Source of the DNA: Gammaproteobacteria bacterium
Lineage (GTDB): Bacteria; Pseudomonadota; Gammaproteobacteria; JACKNK01
Assembly (NCBI GenBank): GCA_024234955.1
Contig: JACKNK010000002.1
Coordinates: 1-64,000 of the forward strand
Reading direction: 5' to 3'
Length of the DNA stretch: 64,000 bases
This document shows positions 53,908-62,871 of this stretch, in pieces. The position numbers were made by a program, and so were the translations under genes. Under the pieces are notes generated by a model. It was given only the letters and a program-made list of their open reading frames with translations. It had not been told where the DNA came from and did not search any database. The number at the start of each line of letters is the position of its first letter. Position 1 is the first letter of the stretch.

Positions 53908-54821
53908 CAACGCACCGCCCGACGCATCGCACGGCGGGCCAGTCCCTTATGCAGGGCGAGATGGACATCCTCGTCGGTGCGTACCGGGATCATTTCAACG
54001 CCGAGCTTGAAGGCCCGGGATTCCAGGGCGTTGCGGCGCTGCCGCCATTGCTCCGTGTACTTCCGCCGACCGCGCTCGTCGTCGGTATCGATGACGATAC
54101 GTTGCCCGTCGCCATCGACGAACGCGACATCGCCCATCGCCGGCATCTCCCAGTCCGCCGGGTCGTCGATCGGCACCAGAACCACCTCATGGCGCTGACG
54201 CAGACGTCCCAGGGCCGTGTCCAGGGCATCCTTGCAACGGTTGAAATCGCCAATCACGAAGATCAACGCCCCGGTCGGTGCGCCACGATTGACCCGATCC
54301 AGGGCCGCCAGCAAGCCGCCTTCGAACTCACTGCGGTGGGCATCCTCGCCGGACAGGGCGCGCAACATCGCCCACATCGCATGTCTCGATGCGGTCGGGC
54401 GGAACAGATGTTGATGATGCTCGCCGAACAGCAAGGCACCGACCCGGTCGTTGCGATCGCTGGCCGCCCATCCCAACAAGGCGGCGGCGCGCGCGGCGAT
54501 CACCTGTTTGAAGGCGCCCCGGGTTGCGAACTGCATATGCGGCCCGACATCGACGCAGAGCAGTACGTCGCGCCCGCGCTCCTCCCGATACAGCTTGAGA
54601 TGCGGCACCCCGGTGCGTGCGGTGACGCGCCAGTCCATGTTGCGGATGTCGTCGCCCTCGTGGTATTCGCGTACCTCGTCGAAATCCATGCCCTGGCCCC
54701 GGAACACCGACGCGTACAGACCGACCAGATGGGAGTTAACGCGATGATGCGCGGCCAGACCCAGGGTGCGGGCCTGGTGACGCAATTCCAGCAGTTCGTC
54801 CAGGCGGGCCTCGGTGCTCAT
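53907..54821 (-). CDS. DUF58 domain protein of the MoxR-Bat operon
   Basis: A 304-residue soluble protein with a VWA-like DUF58 domain. The signature FDEVREYHEGDDIRNMDWRV and ARTGVPHLKLYREERGRDVL are diagnostic. It partners MoxR AAA+ ATPases. Start MSTEAR at 54821; the stop overlaps the DUF4381 start (ATGA). It lies 131 bases from the moxR 3' end. Confidence 0.92.
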   Translation of the reverse strand: MSTEARLDELLELRHQARTLGLAAHHRVNSHLVGLYASVFRGQGMDFDEVREYHEGDDIRNMDWRVTARTGVPHLKLYREERGRDVLLCVDVGPHMQFATRGAFKQVIAARAAALLGWAASDRNDRVGALLFGEHHQHLFRPTASRHAMWAMLRALSGEDAHRSEFEGGLLAALDRVNRGAPTGALIFVIGDFNRCKDALDTALGRLRQRHEVVLVPIDDPADWEMPAMGDVAFVDGDGQRIVIDTDDERGRRKYTEQWRQRRNALESRAFKLGVEMIPVRTDEDVHLALHKGLARRAMRRAVR

Positions 54822-54952
54822 GACGCACACCCTGGGTACGGCGTCGGCACCGGCTTTACGGTGCGTCGCATGCCAGCCTTGGAGATGGTCAGGTGGCTTG
54901 GGGAAGTTGCGTACATCAGATGTTTTCGCGCTTAAAGGCGGTAATGCGGCGC

Positions 54953-55909
54953 TCAGGGCACGGCGACGACTTCAAGCAGGCGGCGCACGACGTGATTGGG
55001 GGTGATGCCGTCGGCCTCGGCCTCGAACGTCAGCAACATGCGGTGACGCAGGATGTTGGCGGCGATGGCCTGGACGTGATGCGGGGCGACGTAATCGTCC
55101 CCATCCAGCCAGGCGCGCGCCCGGGCACAGCGGGCCAGGGCAATGCTGGCTCGCGGTGAAGCGCCAAAGCGCAGCCAGGCCGCGAGCTCGGGATCGAAGC
55201 GGTCCGGGGCGCGGGTGGCCATGATCAGATCGACGATGTATCCGTTCAGGTTCGGGTCCAGATACACCTTGGATACGGCTTCGCGGGCGGCAAACAGATC
55301 GGCTTGACTGAGTATCTCGCTGGGCGGACCCGGTTCGGCCGCCTGTTGGCGGGCATCGAGCTCGAGGATCTGCAGCTCTTCCGCCCGGTTTGGGTAATCC
55401 ACCCAGACGTGCATCAGGAAGCGGTCGAGCTGGGCCTCAGGCAGATGGTAGGTGCCTTCCTGCTCAATCGGGTTCTGGGTGGCCAGCACCATGAACAGCG
55501 CCGGCAATGGGTAGGTCGTCTGTCCGACCGTGACCTGGTGTTCGCCCATTGCTTCGAGCAGGGCCGATTGCACCTTGGCCGGGGCACGGTTGACCTCATC
55601 GGCGAGCAACACGTTGTGAAACAGGGGGCCGGGGCGGAATTCGAACTCGCCCTGCTCGGCGAGATAGATGTCGGTGCCGACCAGATCGGCGGGCAACAGG
55701 TCCGGGGTGAATTGAACGCGATGGAAGTCGCCTTCGATGCCTTCGGCCAGGGCTTTGACGGCAGTGGTCTTGGCCAGGCCCGGCATGCCTTCGACAAGCA
55801 GGTGTCCGCCGGAAAGCAGACAGATCAACATGGCATCGACCAGCGGCTGCTGGCCGATCACGCGCGAAGCGATATGGGCCCGGAGGGGGGCCAGTCGGGT
55901 CGGGTGCAT
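54953..55909 (-). CDS. MoxR-family AAA+ ATPase
   Basis: A 318-residue AAA+ chaperone. Walker A is EGMPGLAKTT, Walker B LLADEVNRAPAK, with sensor-1 FMVLATQNPIEQEGTYHLPE. MoxR ATPases act on VWA proteins encoded beside them, so it probably remodels the BatA/BatB proteins. ATG 55909 starts the MoxR-DUF58-DUF4381-BatA-BatB-BatC operon. Confidence 0.94.
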   Translation of the reverse strand: MHPTRLAPLRAHIASRVIGQQPLVDAMLICLLSGGHLLVEGMPGLAKTTAVKALAEGIEGDFHRVQFTPDLLPADLVGTDIYLAEQGEFEFRPGPLFHNVLLADEVNRAPAKVQSALLEAMGEHQVTVGQTTYPLPALFMVLATQNPIEQEGTYHLPEAQLDRFLMHVWVDYPNRAEELQILELDARQQAAEPGPPSEILSQADLFAAREAVSKVYLDPNLNGYIVDLIMATRAPDRFDPELAAWLRFGASPRASIALARCARARAWLDGDDYVAPHHVQAIAANILRHRMLLTFEAEADGITPNHVVRRLLEVVAVP

Positions 55910-56117
55910 GAAATGGGGCCGTATTTGGTTTTTTCGTTATCGGGCAGCCCATCTTCGGGGCCGTGGGTAAAGGCGTCAATCCAACCACATGGGGTAGCGC
56001 AACGTGCAACATGGTGCGTGAGCGGCGGCGGATTGCGTCGGACTGACACTGAGTGCAATGTTGCCGACTGCCGACCCTCACGGCTATCAAAAATACCAAC
56101 CAAGAGGACCACCGAAG

Positions 56118-57389
56118 ATGAAGATTGAAACCCTTGCCGTTCACGGCGGCTACAGCCCGGATCCGACCACCAAGGCCGTGGCCGTACCGATTTATCAGAC
56201 CACGTCATATGCCTTCGACGACACCCAGCATGGCGCCGACCTGTTCGACCTCAAGGTCCAGGGAAACATCTACACGCGCATCATGAATCCCACCACCGAC
56301 GTGCTCGAACAGCGCGTCACCGCGATGGAAGGCGGCGTCGGTGCGCTCGGTCTCGCCTCCGGCATGGCCGCGATCACCGACGCGATCCTGACCATCGCGC
56401 AGGCTGGCGACAACATCGTCACCACCAGCCAGCTTTACGGCGGCACTTACAATCTGTTCGCGCACACCCTGCCGCGCCTTGGCATCGAAACCCGCTTCTG
56501 CGATGCCAAAGACATCTCCGGCATGGCGGCGAAGATCGATGCCCGGACCCGCGCGGTGTTCTGCGAATCGATCGGCAACCCGGCGGGCAATATCGTCGAT
56601 TTCGGCGCCATTGCCGACATGGCGCACGCGCATGGCGTGCCGCTGATCGTCGATAACACCGTGCCGACGCCTTATCTGTGTCGCCCGTTCGAACATGGCG
56701 CCGACATCGTCGTGCATGCGCTGACCAAATACATGGGCGGCCACGGTACCTCCATCGGCGGCATCGTGGTCGATTCCGGCAAATTCCCCTGGGCCGACCA
56801 TGCGGAACGCTTCCCGATGCTCAATCAGCCCGACGTCTCCTATCACGGTGTCGTCTACACCGAGGCGCTCGGCCCGGCGGCATACATCGGTCGGTGCCGC
56901 GTGGTGCCGTTGCGCAACATGGGTGCCGCGATCTCGCCGTTCAACAGCTTCCTGATCCTGCAAGGCCTGGAAACCCTGCCCGTGCGCATGGACCGACATT
57001 GCGAAAACGCCTCCATCGTCGCCAATCACCTGCGCGACCATCCCAAGGTGGCATGGGTCAACTACGCCGGGCTTTCGGATCATCCGGACCACGCGCTGGT
57101 GCAGAAGTACATGGGAGGTCGCGCGTCCTCGATCCTCAGCTTCGGCATCCAGGGTGGTCGCGAAGCGGGCGCCCGTTTCATTGATGCCCTCAATCTGATC
57201 GTGCGTCTGGTCAACATCGGCGACGCCAAGTCTCTGGCCTGCCATCCGGCGACCACCACGCATCGCCAGCTCGCCCCGGAAGAACTGGCCAAGGCCGGTG
57301 TCAGCGAAGATCTGGTGCGTCTGTCGATCGGCATCGAGAACATCGACGATATTCTCGAAGACCTGGATCAGGCCCTCGCTGCCGCCTGA
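56118..57389 (+). CDS. metY: O-acetylhomoserine sulfhydrylase
   Basis: A 423-residue PLP enzyme that forms homocysteine (or methionine precursors) from O-acetylhomoserine and sulfide. MKIETLAVHGGYSPDPTTKA and the PLP-lysine segment IVVHALTKYMGGHGTSIGG are diagnostic. Start ATG 56118 follows AAGAGGA. The gap before it (55910-56117) holds no clear riboswitch. Cystathionine gamma-lyase relatives differ in the lysine region. Confidence 0.93.
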   Translation: MKIETLAVHGGYSPDPTTKAVAVPIYQTTSYAFDDTQHGADLFDLKVQGNIYTRIMNPTTDVLEQRVTAMEGGVGALGLASGMAAITDAILTIAQAGDNIVTTSQLYGGTYNLFAHTLPRLGIETRFCDAKDISGMAAKIDARTRAVFCESIGNPAGNIVDFGAIADMAHAHGVPLIVDNTVPTPYLCRPFEHGADIVVHALTKYMGGHGTSIGGIVVDSGKFPWADHAERFPMLNQPDVSYHGVVYTEALGPAAYIGRCRVVPLRNMGAAISPFNSFLILQGLETLPVRMDRHCENASIVANHLRDHPKVAWVNYAGLSDHPDHALVQKYMGGRASSILSFGIQGGREAGARFIDALNLIVRLVNIGDAKSLACHPATTTHRQLAPEELAKAGVSEDLVRLSIGIENIDDILEDLDQALAAA

Positions 57390-57411
57390 GTCGGGCGTTG
57401 CCGTAAACGCG

Positions 57412-57475
57412 GTAGGAGCGGCTGCAGCCGCGAACGCCTTTCGATAAAGGTCGATCGCGGCTGAAGCCGCTCCGA
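57412..57475. repeat. REPIN: paired inverted REP sequences
   Basis: A left REP GTAGGAGCGGCTGCAGCCGCGA (57412-57433, shown here as one unit of 22 positions read in two parts: GTAGGAGCGGCTGCAG and CCGCGA) faces an inverse REP at 57455-57475 starting TCGCGGCTGAAGCCGCTCC. They are separated by about 21 bases and can form a hairpin. The unit aligns base for base over 47 bases with the decayed copy at 24607-24670. REPINs are mobilised by RAYT transposases; none is in the window. Confidence 0.86.
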
Positions 57476-57584
57476 CACGGTGATTTGGGGCTTACGCTTA
57501 AACACAACCGTCACAACGCTGACTTAGACGAGTCACACACCGGCAGCAACATCGCGTCGCCATCCGTAATCGGCGACCCGTATC

Positions 57585-59309
57585 GTGCTGAATCTCGAAC
57601 AATCCCTCGGCGACAAATACCCCAAACTGTTCCGCGACCCGCCCAAGGTCGTTACCCGCCCGCTGCTGGGCGCGCTGCGCATGCTGTTCCATGAACGGGA
57701 GATCAACCGTTTTCTGGAAGAACATCAGAACCTCACCGGGTTCGCGTTCATCGAGAAAGTGCTGGATCACTTCCATTTCAGCTGGGAAGTGGGCTCCCGC
57801 GACAAGGAAAACATCCCCACCACCGGGCGCGTAGTGATCGTCGCCAACCATCCCCTCGGGGCGCTGGATGCGCTGGCGCTGATCCAGCTCGTCGGTGAGG
57901 TGCGCTCGGACGTCAAAGTCGTCGCCAACGACCTGCTGCTGCACCTGGAACCGATGCGCCCGCTGCTGCTACCGGTGGACAACCTCAACGGGGCCAGTCA
58001 GAAGGACCAGATCAAGGCCATCCATGAAGCCCTGGACAAGGAACAGGCGGTGATCTTCTTCCCCGCCGGTGAAGTGTCCCGCCTGCGCCCCAACGGCGTG
58101 CGCGACGGGCGTTGGAATTCCGGTTTTCTGCGCTTCGCGCGACGTGCCGATGCGCCCTTGCTGCCGGTCTACATCAAGGCACGCAATTCGGCGCTGTTTT
58201 ATGGCACGTCGATGCTCTCCAAGGCGCTATCCATGTTGCTGTTGGTCCAGGAGATGTTTGGCCAGAACGCCCGCACCATCCGCATGAAGGTCGGTGAAAT
58301 CATCCCCTATGCCAATCTGCGCCGCGATGTTTCCAATCGCACCCTGGTGCGCATGGTGAAGAAGCATCTGTATCGGGTCGGCAAACAACGCGGCGCGGTA
58401 TTCACCACCGAGAAGGCGATTGCCCATCCGCAGCCTCGTCAGCTGATCAAGGCCGAACTGAAGCAGGCCAGACACCTCGGAACGACCCGCGACGACAAGG
58501 CCATCTACCTCTTCGACTACGCCCCCGATTCGGCGGTGATGAAGGAAATCGGTCGTTTACGCGAACTGTCCTTCCGCAAGGTCGGGGAAGGCTCCGGACA
58601 GCGCCGCGACCTGGACCGTTACGACCGCGATTACCGCCATCTGGTGCTCTGGGACAACGATGCCCTGGAGATCGTCGGCGCCTATCGCATCGGGGAAGCG
58701 GCGCACATCGTCGCCAACAACGGCGTGGACGGTCTCTACACACATACCTTGTTCGATCTCGGCAACGGTTTCGAACCGTGCCGCGAAAATGCCCTGGAAC
58801 TCGGTCGCAGCTTCGTGCAACCGCGCTACTGGGGTAGCCGTGCGCTCGATTATCTCTGGCAGGGTATCGGCGCTTACGTCAAACACCATCCGCAGATTCG
58901 ACACCTGTACGGCCCGGTGAGCATCTCCGACACCTACCCCAAACCTGCCCGCGACGCCCTTATTCATTACTACCAGCAGTATTTCGGCATCGGTCGCGGT
59001 GCGGGCGCGCCCCGTGTACAGCCGCGATTGCCATACGTGCTGGGTGCCGGTGCGGTCGCGGAATGCCGCGCGCTGATGCCGGGCGAGGATGCAGACGCGG
59101 ATTTCAAGGCGCTGCGCGCGTATCTGCAGGAATTCGGGCTCAGCGTGCCGACGCTCTACAAGCAATACACCGACGTTGCCGAAGCCGACGGCATCCACTT
59201 TCTCGGTTTCAACGTCGATCCGGATTTCTCCAACTGCATCGACGGCCTGATCTGTGTGGACCTGAACCGCCTCAAGCCGTCCAAGCGTAAGCGTTATCTC
59301 GAAAACTGA
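57585..59309 (+). CDS. OlsF-like bifunctional acyltransferase (ornithine-lipid type)
   Basis: A 574-residue protein. The N-terminal half is a lysophospholipid acyltransferase with a variant His box (ANHPLGALDA) near residue 89 and FFPAGEVSR near residue 158. The C-terminal half (about 300-560) resembles the GNAT/OlsB-type N-acyltransferase (GAYRIGEAAHIV, ENALELGRSFVQPRYWGSRA). Such fusions (OlsF) make ornithine lipids in some gammaproteobacteria. GTG 57585 is the first plausible start and has no strong ribosome site. The amino acid acceptor is not proven. Phosphate limitation often drives ornithine lipids. Confidence 0.8.
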   Translation: MLNLEQSLGDKYPKLFRDPPKVVTRPLLGALRMLFHEREINRFLEEHQNLTGFAFIEKVLDHFHFSWEVGSRDKENIPTTGRVVIVANHPLGALDALALIQLVGEVRSDVKVVANDLLLHLEPMRPLLLPVDNLNGASQKDQIKAIHEALDKEQAVIFFPAGEVSRLRPNGVRDGRWNSGFLRFARRADAPLLPVYIKARNSALFYGTSMLSKALSMLLLVQEMFGQNARTIRMKVGEIIPYANLRRDVSNRTLVRMVKKHLYRVGKQRGAVFTTEKAIAHPQPRQLIKAELKQARHLGTTRDDKAIYLFDYAPDSAVMKEIGRLRELSFRKVGEGSGQRRDLDRYDRDYRHLVLWDNDALEIVGAYRIGEAAHIVANNGVDGLYTHTLFDLGNGFEPCRENALELGRSFVQPRYWGSRALDYLWQGIGAYVKHHPQIRHLYGPVSISDTYPKPARDALIHYYQQYFGIGRGAGAPRVQPRLPYVLGAGAVAECRALMPGEDADADFKALRAYLQEFGLSVPTLYKQYTDVAEADGIHFLGFNVDPDFSNCIDGLICVDLNRLKPSKRKRYLEN

Positions 59310-59323
59310 AGAGGGCTCCGAAC

Positions 59324-59575
59324 ATGGATATTTGCGATATGGCCGACAAGACCATCGAAGATCAGATCCAGAACGCGATTCGCCGCATCACCCTGAACCG
59401 TGCCGGCGACGGTCGCACCCACAGCCACTGCGCCGAGTGCGGCAACCCGATCCCGGTGGAGCGCCGCCGTGCGCTGCCTCAGGCAAAGACCTGCGTAGAC
59501 TGCGCCGAATCCCTGGAATTCAACGCCCGTGTGGTGGGTGTGGCGGGCCGGGATACCGGCGCGTGGTGGTGGTGA
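59324..59575 (+). CDS. DksA/TraR-family zinc-finger protein (YbiI-like)
   Basis: An 83-residue protein with a C4 zinc finger: HCAECGNPIP then ALPQAKTCVDCAE. The N-terminus MDICDMADKTIEDQIQNAIR is helical. It lacks the coiled-coil arms of full DksA. Small family members modulate RNA polymerase or are of unknown role. It starts 14 bases after the OlsF-like stop. Confidence 0.88.
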   Translation: MDICDMADKTIEDQIQNAIRRITLNRAGDGRTHSHCAECGNPIPVERRRALPQAKTCVDCAESLEFNARVVGVAGRDTGAWWW

Positions 59576-60159
59576 CCGACACCCGTATGGGCTTTTGATC
59601 CTGCTTCCAGGGCGGCAGCCGCGCTGCAGGACGACACCCATCGATGATGTGCGTGTCGGCGTCAGTCTGGAAATTCTTCCGAACGCCCTGGAACTTTCGA
59701 ATTACGCCGCAGGTCTGTATTGCTGTGCGTGAGAAACACCCCATCTGCCTCCCTTGGATGGGTCCTGATGGCCGCCCCCCTTGCGGCCTCGGGCGTTGAA
59801 CCCCGGCTTCCTCCCCCTCGGAAGCCGGGGTTCATTTTTTGGCGGAACATCGCACGGCCCCTTACCGTAGGCCAGGGCCTATGGCACCAGCACTCCCCTC
59901 CCTCCCCGATCGCTGAACGGGGCGAACCTGGGCAATCTTGGTCCGCTTTCCGATTGGAAATGATTTCCTCGGCCGAAATAGATGGGCACAGCGGTGTCTA
60001 CACTCGTAGCACACGCCATATCCCGGAAAGGACGGGTATTCACGCGATCACCGAGTCACCACCTGGAGCCAGTATGACGATGCCTTGATCTACTTGGATT
60101 GACGCCTCTCCTCCGACGCTACGTCTGACATTCCATACATCCGTTACTCATGGAATCTA
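59576..60159. other. 584-base non-coding stretch
   Basis: Apart from the terminator at 59799-59840 I see no gene, RNA or repeat here. Short frames in it are rich in Pro, Arg and Cys and lack ribosome sites. GC content falls toward the nuclease-like gene at 60160, marking the edge of the AT-rich islet. Confidence 0.5.
59799..59840 (+). terminator. Rho-independent terminator downstream of the DksA-like gene
   Basis: A 13-bp stem (59799-59811 with 59820-59832) with an 8-base loop precedes CA and six T (59835-59840). It lies 223 bases after the stop of the DksA-like gene, the nearest upstream plus-strand gene, so the transcript would have a long 3' tail. Confidence 0.88.
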
Positions 60160-60600
60160 ATGAGCAATCATCAAACGGCAAAAATTGCAGAACAGATTCT
60201 TATCGACCTCAATCAAGGGTTCGTGATACCGACGGCAAAGGCCAGAAAAAATTTGGCGATGTGCTTTGCCGCAACCGATAAAGTGATATATGGCAAAGCA
60301 TTCGATGTGGTCAAAAGGCCGGAAGATCTGAATCTCGATGATTTTTCGGCAGTGGAAAAGAGGTTAAAGGAAATAACGCTTTTTGAAGTTAAATCAACCA
60401 ACAGACCCAGTGTTCCTGATGATTTTTCTGGCTATTTCTTTAGCTTGTCCACGGCCGAACTTCTTGTGGCACAAAGTTTACGAGACCAATACAAGTTTGC
60501 TCTTGTAAACACATTAACGAGAAAACACGTTGAAATGAGATTGCAAGAGTTGTTTGCGAAGGCAAAACGCATTTATCCAACCTGGAGCATTCGGTTTTAA
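60160..60600 (+). CDS. Orphan PD-(D/E)xK nuclease-like protein (DUF3883-type resemblance)
   Basis: A 146-residue AT-rich gene, clearly unlike its GC-rich neighbours in base and codon use, so probably acquired. The segment EITLFEVKSTNR (Glu76-Val-Lys78) followed by FFSLSTAELLVAQSLRD and YKFALVNTL resembles the E-x-K and following strand-helix pattern of restriction-type nuclease folds, notably DUF3883. An upstream Asp (FDVVK or DLNLDD) could complete a metal site. The start MSNHQTAKIAEQIL follows ATGGAATCTA. No methylase or partner gene is beside it. The family assignment is tentative. Confidence 0.5.
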   Translation: MSNHQTAKIAEQILIDLNQGFVIPTAKARKNLAMCFAATDKVIYGKAFDVVKRPEDLNLDDFSAVEKRLKEITLFEVKSTNRPSVPDDFSGYFFSLSTAELLVAQSLRDQYKFALVNTLTRKHVEMRLQELFAKAKRIYPTWSIRF

Positions 60601-60904
60601 TTTCGAATCGCAACTAATTCCGAACACCGGATTCGCTTGCGATCCTTGGCTGAGTCATTTGCGGAGCGGGAATCGCGATTATGTTTTGATTTGATTTTCA
60701 AACGATCCTGATTCACTCCCAGACACGGATATAAAAGCCAGCAGTTCGTATGATCTGGCGCATGTCACGCAGTGGTTGAGCGAACATTCGATCGATGGGT
60801 ACCGTGGCGGTCGCCCGATTACTTCAAGCCGGTATTGCGGGTAATTTGAACGCACTGAGGGAAAGCCATGCGCGACACGCCAATTTCTGGGAGCAATTAA
60901 CGAC
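60601..60904. other. 304-base non-coding stretch downstream of nuclease-like gene
   Basis: This gap separates the nuclease-like gene from the cytochrome gene. TTTGATTTTCAAA (a 5-3-5 palindrome near 60690) is too tight for an FNR box. No reading frame looks real. GC content rises again from about 60760. A promoter for the cytochrome gene must be here but no clear hexamers stand out. Confidence 0.4.
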
Positions 60905-61345
60905 ATGCCGATTAATTCCTTTTTCCGTAGCACGTTTGCACTGTGTCTGTTGATATTGAGCGGCGCATTGTCAGCGGACGATTCGGCGCGTGCGGATCAG
61001 CGAATTTCCCTGGGGTTCAGCGATGCCGAGAAGGCGGCGTTTCTCAGTGAAATGCGCCAGATGCTGGTCAGCGTTCAAGGCGTGATCGCGGGTATTGGCG
61101 CGGAGGACCGTTCGGCGATCGTCCAGGCGGCACGCTATTCGGGTAACCGGATGGCGCGGGACACGCCGCTGTCGATCAAGCAGAAGACGCCGCTTGCGTT
61201 CAAGGAAATCGGTGCGCCGACGCACATGATGTTCGAGGAACTGGTGGTCCGTGCCGAGACCGACGACATGAGTGAACTGGCGTCGCTGACCGGCGAGTTG
61301 ATGAAGCAGTGCGTGGCGTGTCACGCCTTGTTCACGGTGCAATGA
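60905..61345 (+). CDS. Cytochrome c'-like periplasmic monoheme protein
   Basis: A 146-residue protein with a signal peptide (FFRSTFALCLLILSGALSAD) and a single heme site CVACH at residues 137-141, near the C-terminus as in cytochrome c'. The four-helix-type pattern before it (GVIAGIGAEDRSAIVQAARY; AFKEIGAPTHMMFEELVVRA) supports that fold. Cytochromes c' bind NO and protect against it; that role here is inferred. It stands alone, before a convergent two-component system. Confidence 0.76.
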   Translation: MPINSFFRSTFALCLLILSGALSADDSARADQRISLGFSDAEKAAFLSEMRQMLVSVQGVIAGIGAEDRSAIVQAARYSGNRMARDTPLSIKQKTPLAFKEIGAPTHMMFEELVVRAETDDMSELASLTGELMKQCVACHALFTVQ

Positions 61346-61404
61346 CGGGGGCGGTGCCCGCTGCCTTCACGGGCTTTCGGGACCGATCGGATAACCCTCG
61401 GCGA

Positions 61405-62871
61405 TCAGTCGGCGGTCGGGAACCGCACGCGCACCGTTAACCCGATTCCCTCGGCACCGTCTTCCAGCGAGAGCGCCGCGTGATGCATTTCCACGATGCG
61501 CTGCACGATCGACAGGCCCAGTCCACTGCCTTTGGATTCCGAGAACAGGGTCGCCGAATCGCCACGGTGGAATCGCTGCAAGACTCGGCTGCGATCCTCG
61601 GGACGGATTCCCGGGCCGTTATCGCTGACCCGTAAATCGATACCGGATGCGGTCTTCCGGGTGGAAATCGTGATGCGCGCGCCGTTTCCGCTATAACGAA
61701 CGGCATTTTCGATCAGATTGCGCGCAAGGATGCGTAACGCGCCGGAATCCCCATGCACGGTTCCACCGCCACGTTCAAATTCCAGTTCTGCCCCCGCGCC
61801 GATGACCTGGTCTGCCATTTCGGCAAGCAGTTCGGCGAGCAATGCGTCCAGGTCCAAGGGCACCAGCGGGTTCTCGGAAGTGGCGCTGCTGTCGGCACGC
61901 GCCAGCGCCAGCAGTTGCTCGACCAGATGCGTGGCGCGATCGACGCCTTGCTGAATCTTGCTCAGCGCCTGGGTACGCCGCGCCGGGTCTTGTTCGCGCA
62001 GCGCGACCTGCGCCTGGGTACGCAGCGCGGCCAAAGGGGTACGCAATTCATGCGCGGCGTCGGCGGTGAAGCGACGCTCGGCCTGCATCGCGCTATCCAG
62101 GCGCAAGAACAGGTCGTTCAGACTGTTCACCAGCGGACGCACTTCGCGCGGGCTGCCGTTGGTGGGAATCGGCTGCAGGGCGTCCGGCTCGCGATGCTCG
62201 ACTTCCTTGGCGACACGAGCCAGGGGGCGCAGGCCCTGACCGACCGCCAGCCATAACAGCAGGGCCATGATCGGTAACGAGGCGAGCAGCGGCATCAGGC
62301 TGTTTGCGGTGATGTAGCGCACCAGTTCTCGACGGACTTCGATGCGTTCGCTGACCTGCACCACCAGGCCGGTCTGACCGTCTGCAATGCTGAACATCCG
62401 CCAACTGTCGTGATTTTCCCGATATTCGGAAAAGCCATCCGTGGTGGCTTGCGGTTTCGGGGCATTCGGGGTGCTCAGCAGGATTTCCCCATCCGGATAA
62501 CGGGCGCGCAGGGCCAGTTTGGATTCGTACTTGTGTCCGGCCCGGGCACCACGCTCATGCCACTCCATATGATCGTGCAGGTTGCGGGTGTAGGCCCCCA
62601 TGACGGCGCCGAGGGTCGGGTTGTGTTCCAGTTCGTCGGGGCCGATCTCGGTCATGACCCGGGCTACGTCGCTGCGCGTCTGTTCGTCCTGTTCCAGTTC
62701 ATGCGCGAGCAGGCCCAGCAGTACCCGCGCACTCTGGGCGAGATTGGCGTCATAGACCTCGTCGACCTCGTGACGGGCATCGACGTACACCCGCCAGCCG
62801 GCGATGGTCCATACCAGGGTGACCACACCGACGATCATCCACAGCAGACGGCGGCGAATCGAAGGCGCCAT
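61405..62871 (-). CDS. Sensor histidine kinase, QseC-like
   Basis: A 488-residue inner-membrane kinase. Two membrane helices (near residues 8-28 and 190-213) flank a periplasmic sensor of about 160 residues. HisKA contains HELRTPLAALRTQAQVALRE with the phospho-acceptor His. The HATPase domain has NLIENAVRYSG, DNGPGI and GSGLGLSIVQRI. QseC and PmrB are the nearest-looking types; the signal is unknown. It overlaps the response-regulator stop by one base. Confidence 0.88.
   Translation of the reverse strand: MAPSIRRRLLWMIVGVVTLVWTIAGWRVYVDARHEVDEVYDANLAQSARVLLGLLAHELEQDEQTRSDVARVMTEIGPDELEHNPTLGAVMGAYTRNLHDHMEWHERGARAGHKYESKLALRARYPDGEILLSTPNAPKPQATTDGFSEYRENHDSWRMFSIADGQTGLVVQVSERIEVRRELVRYITANSLMPLLASLPIMALLLWLAVGQGLRPLARVAKEVEHREPDALQPIPTNGSPREVRPLVNSLNDLFLRLDSAMQAERRFTADAAHELRTPLAALRTQAQVALREQDPARRTQALSKIQQGVDRATHLVEQLLALARADSSATSENPLVPLDLDALLAELLAEMADQVIGAGAELEFERGGGTVHGDSGALRILARNLIENAVRYSGNGARITISTRKTASGIDLRVSDNGPGIRPEDRSRVLQRFHRGDSATLFSESKGSGLGLSIVQRIVEMHHAALSLEDGAEGIGLTVRVRFPTAD

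Noticed and set aside
60690..60705. TTTGATTTTCAAA as an FNR box before the cytochrome c'-like gene
   Set aside because: The half-sites are 3 bases apart rather than 4 and lack the correct order, so it does not fit the consensus.
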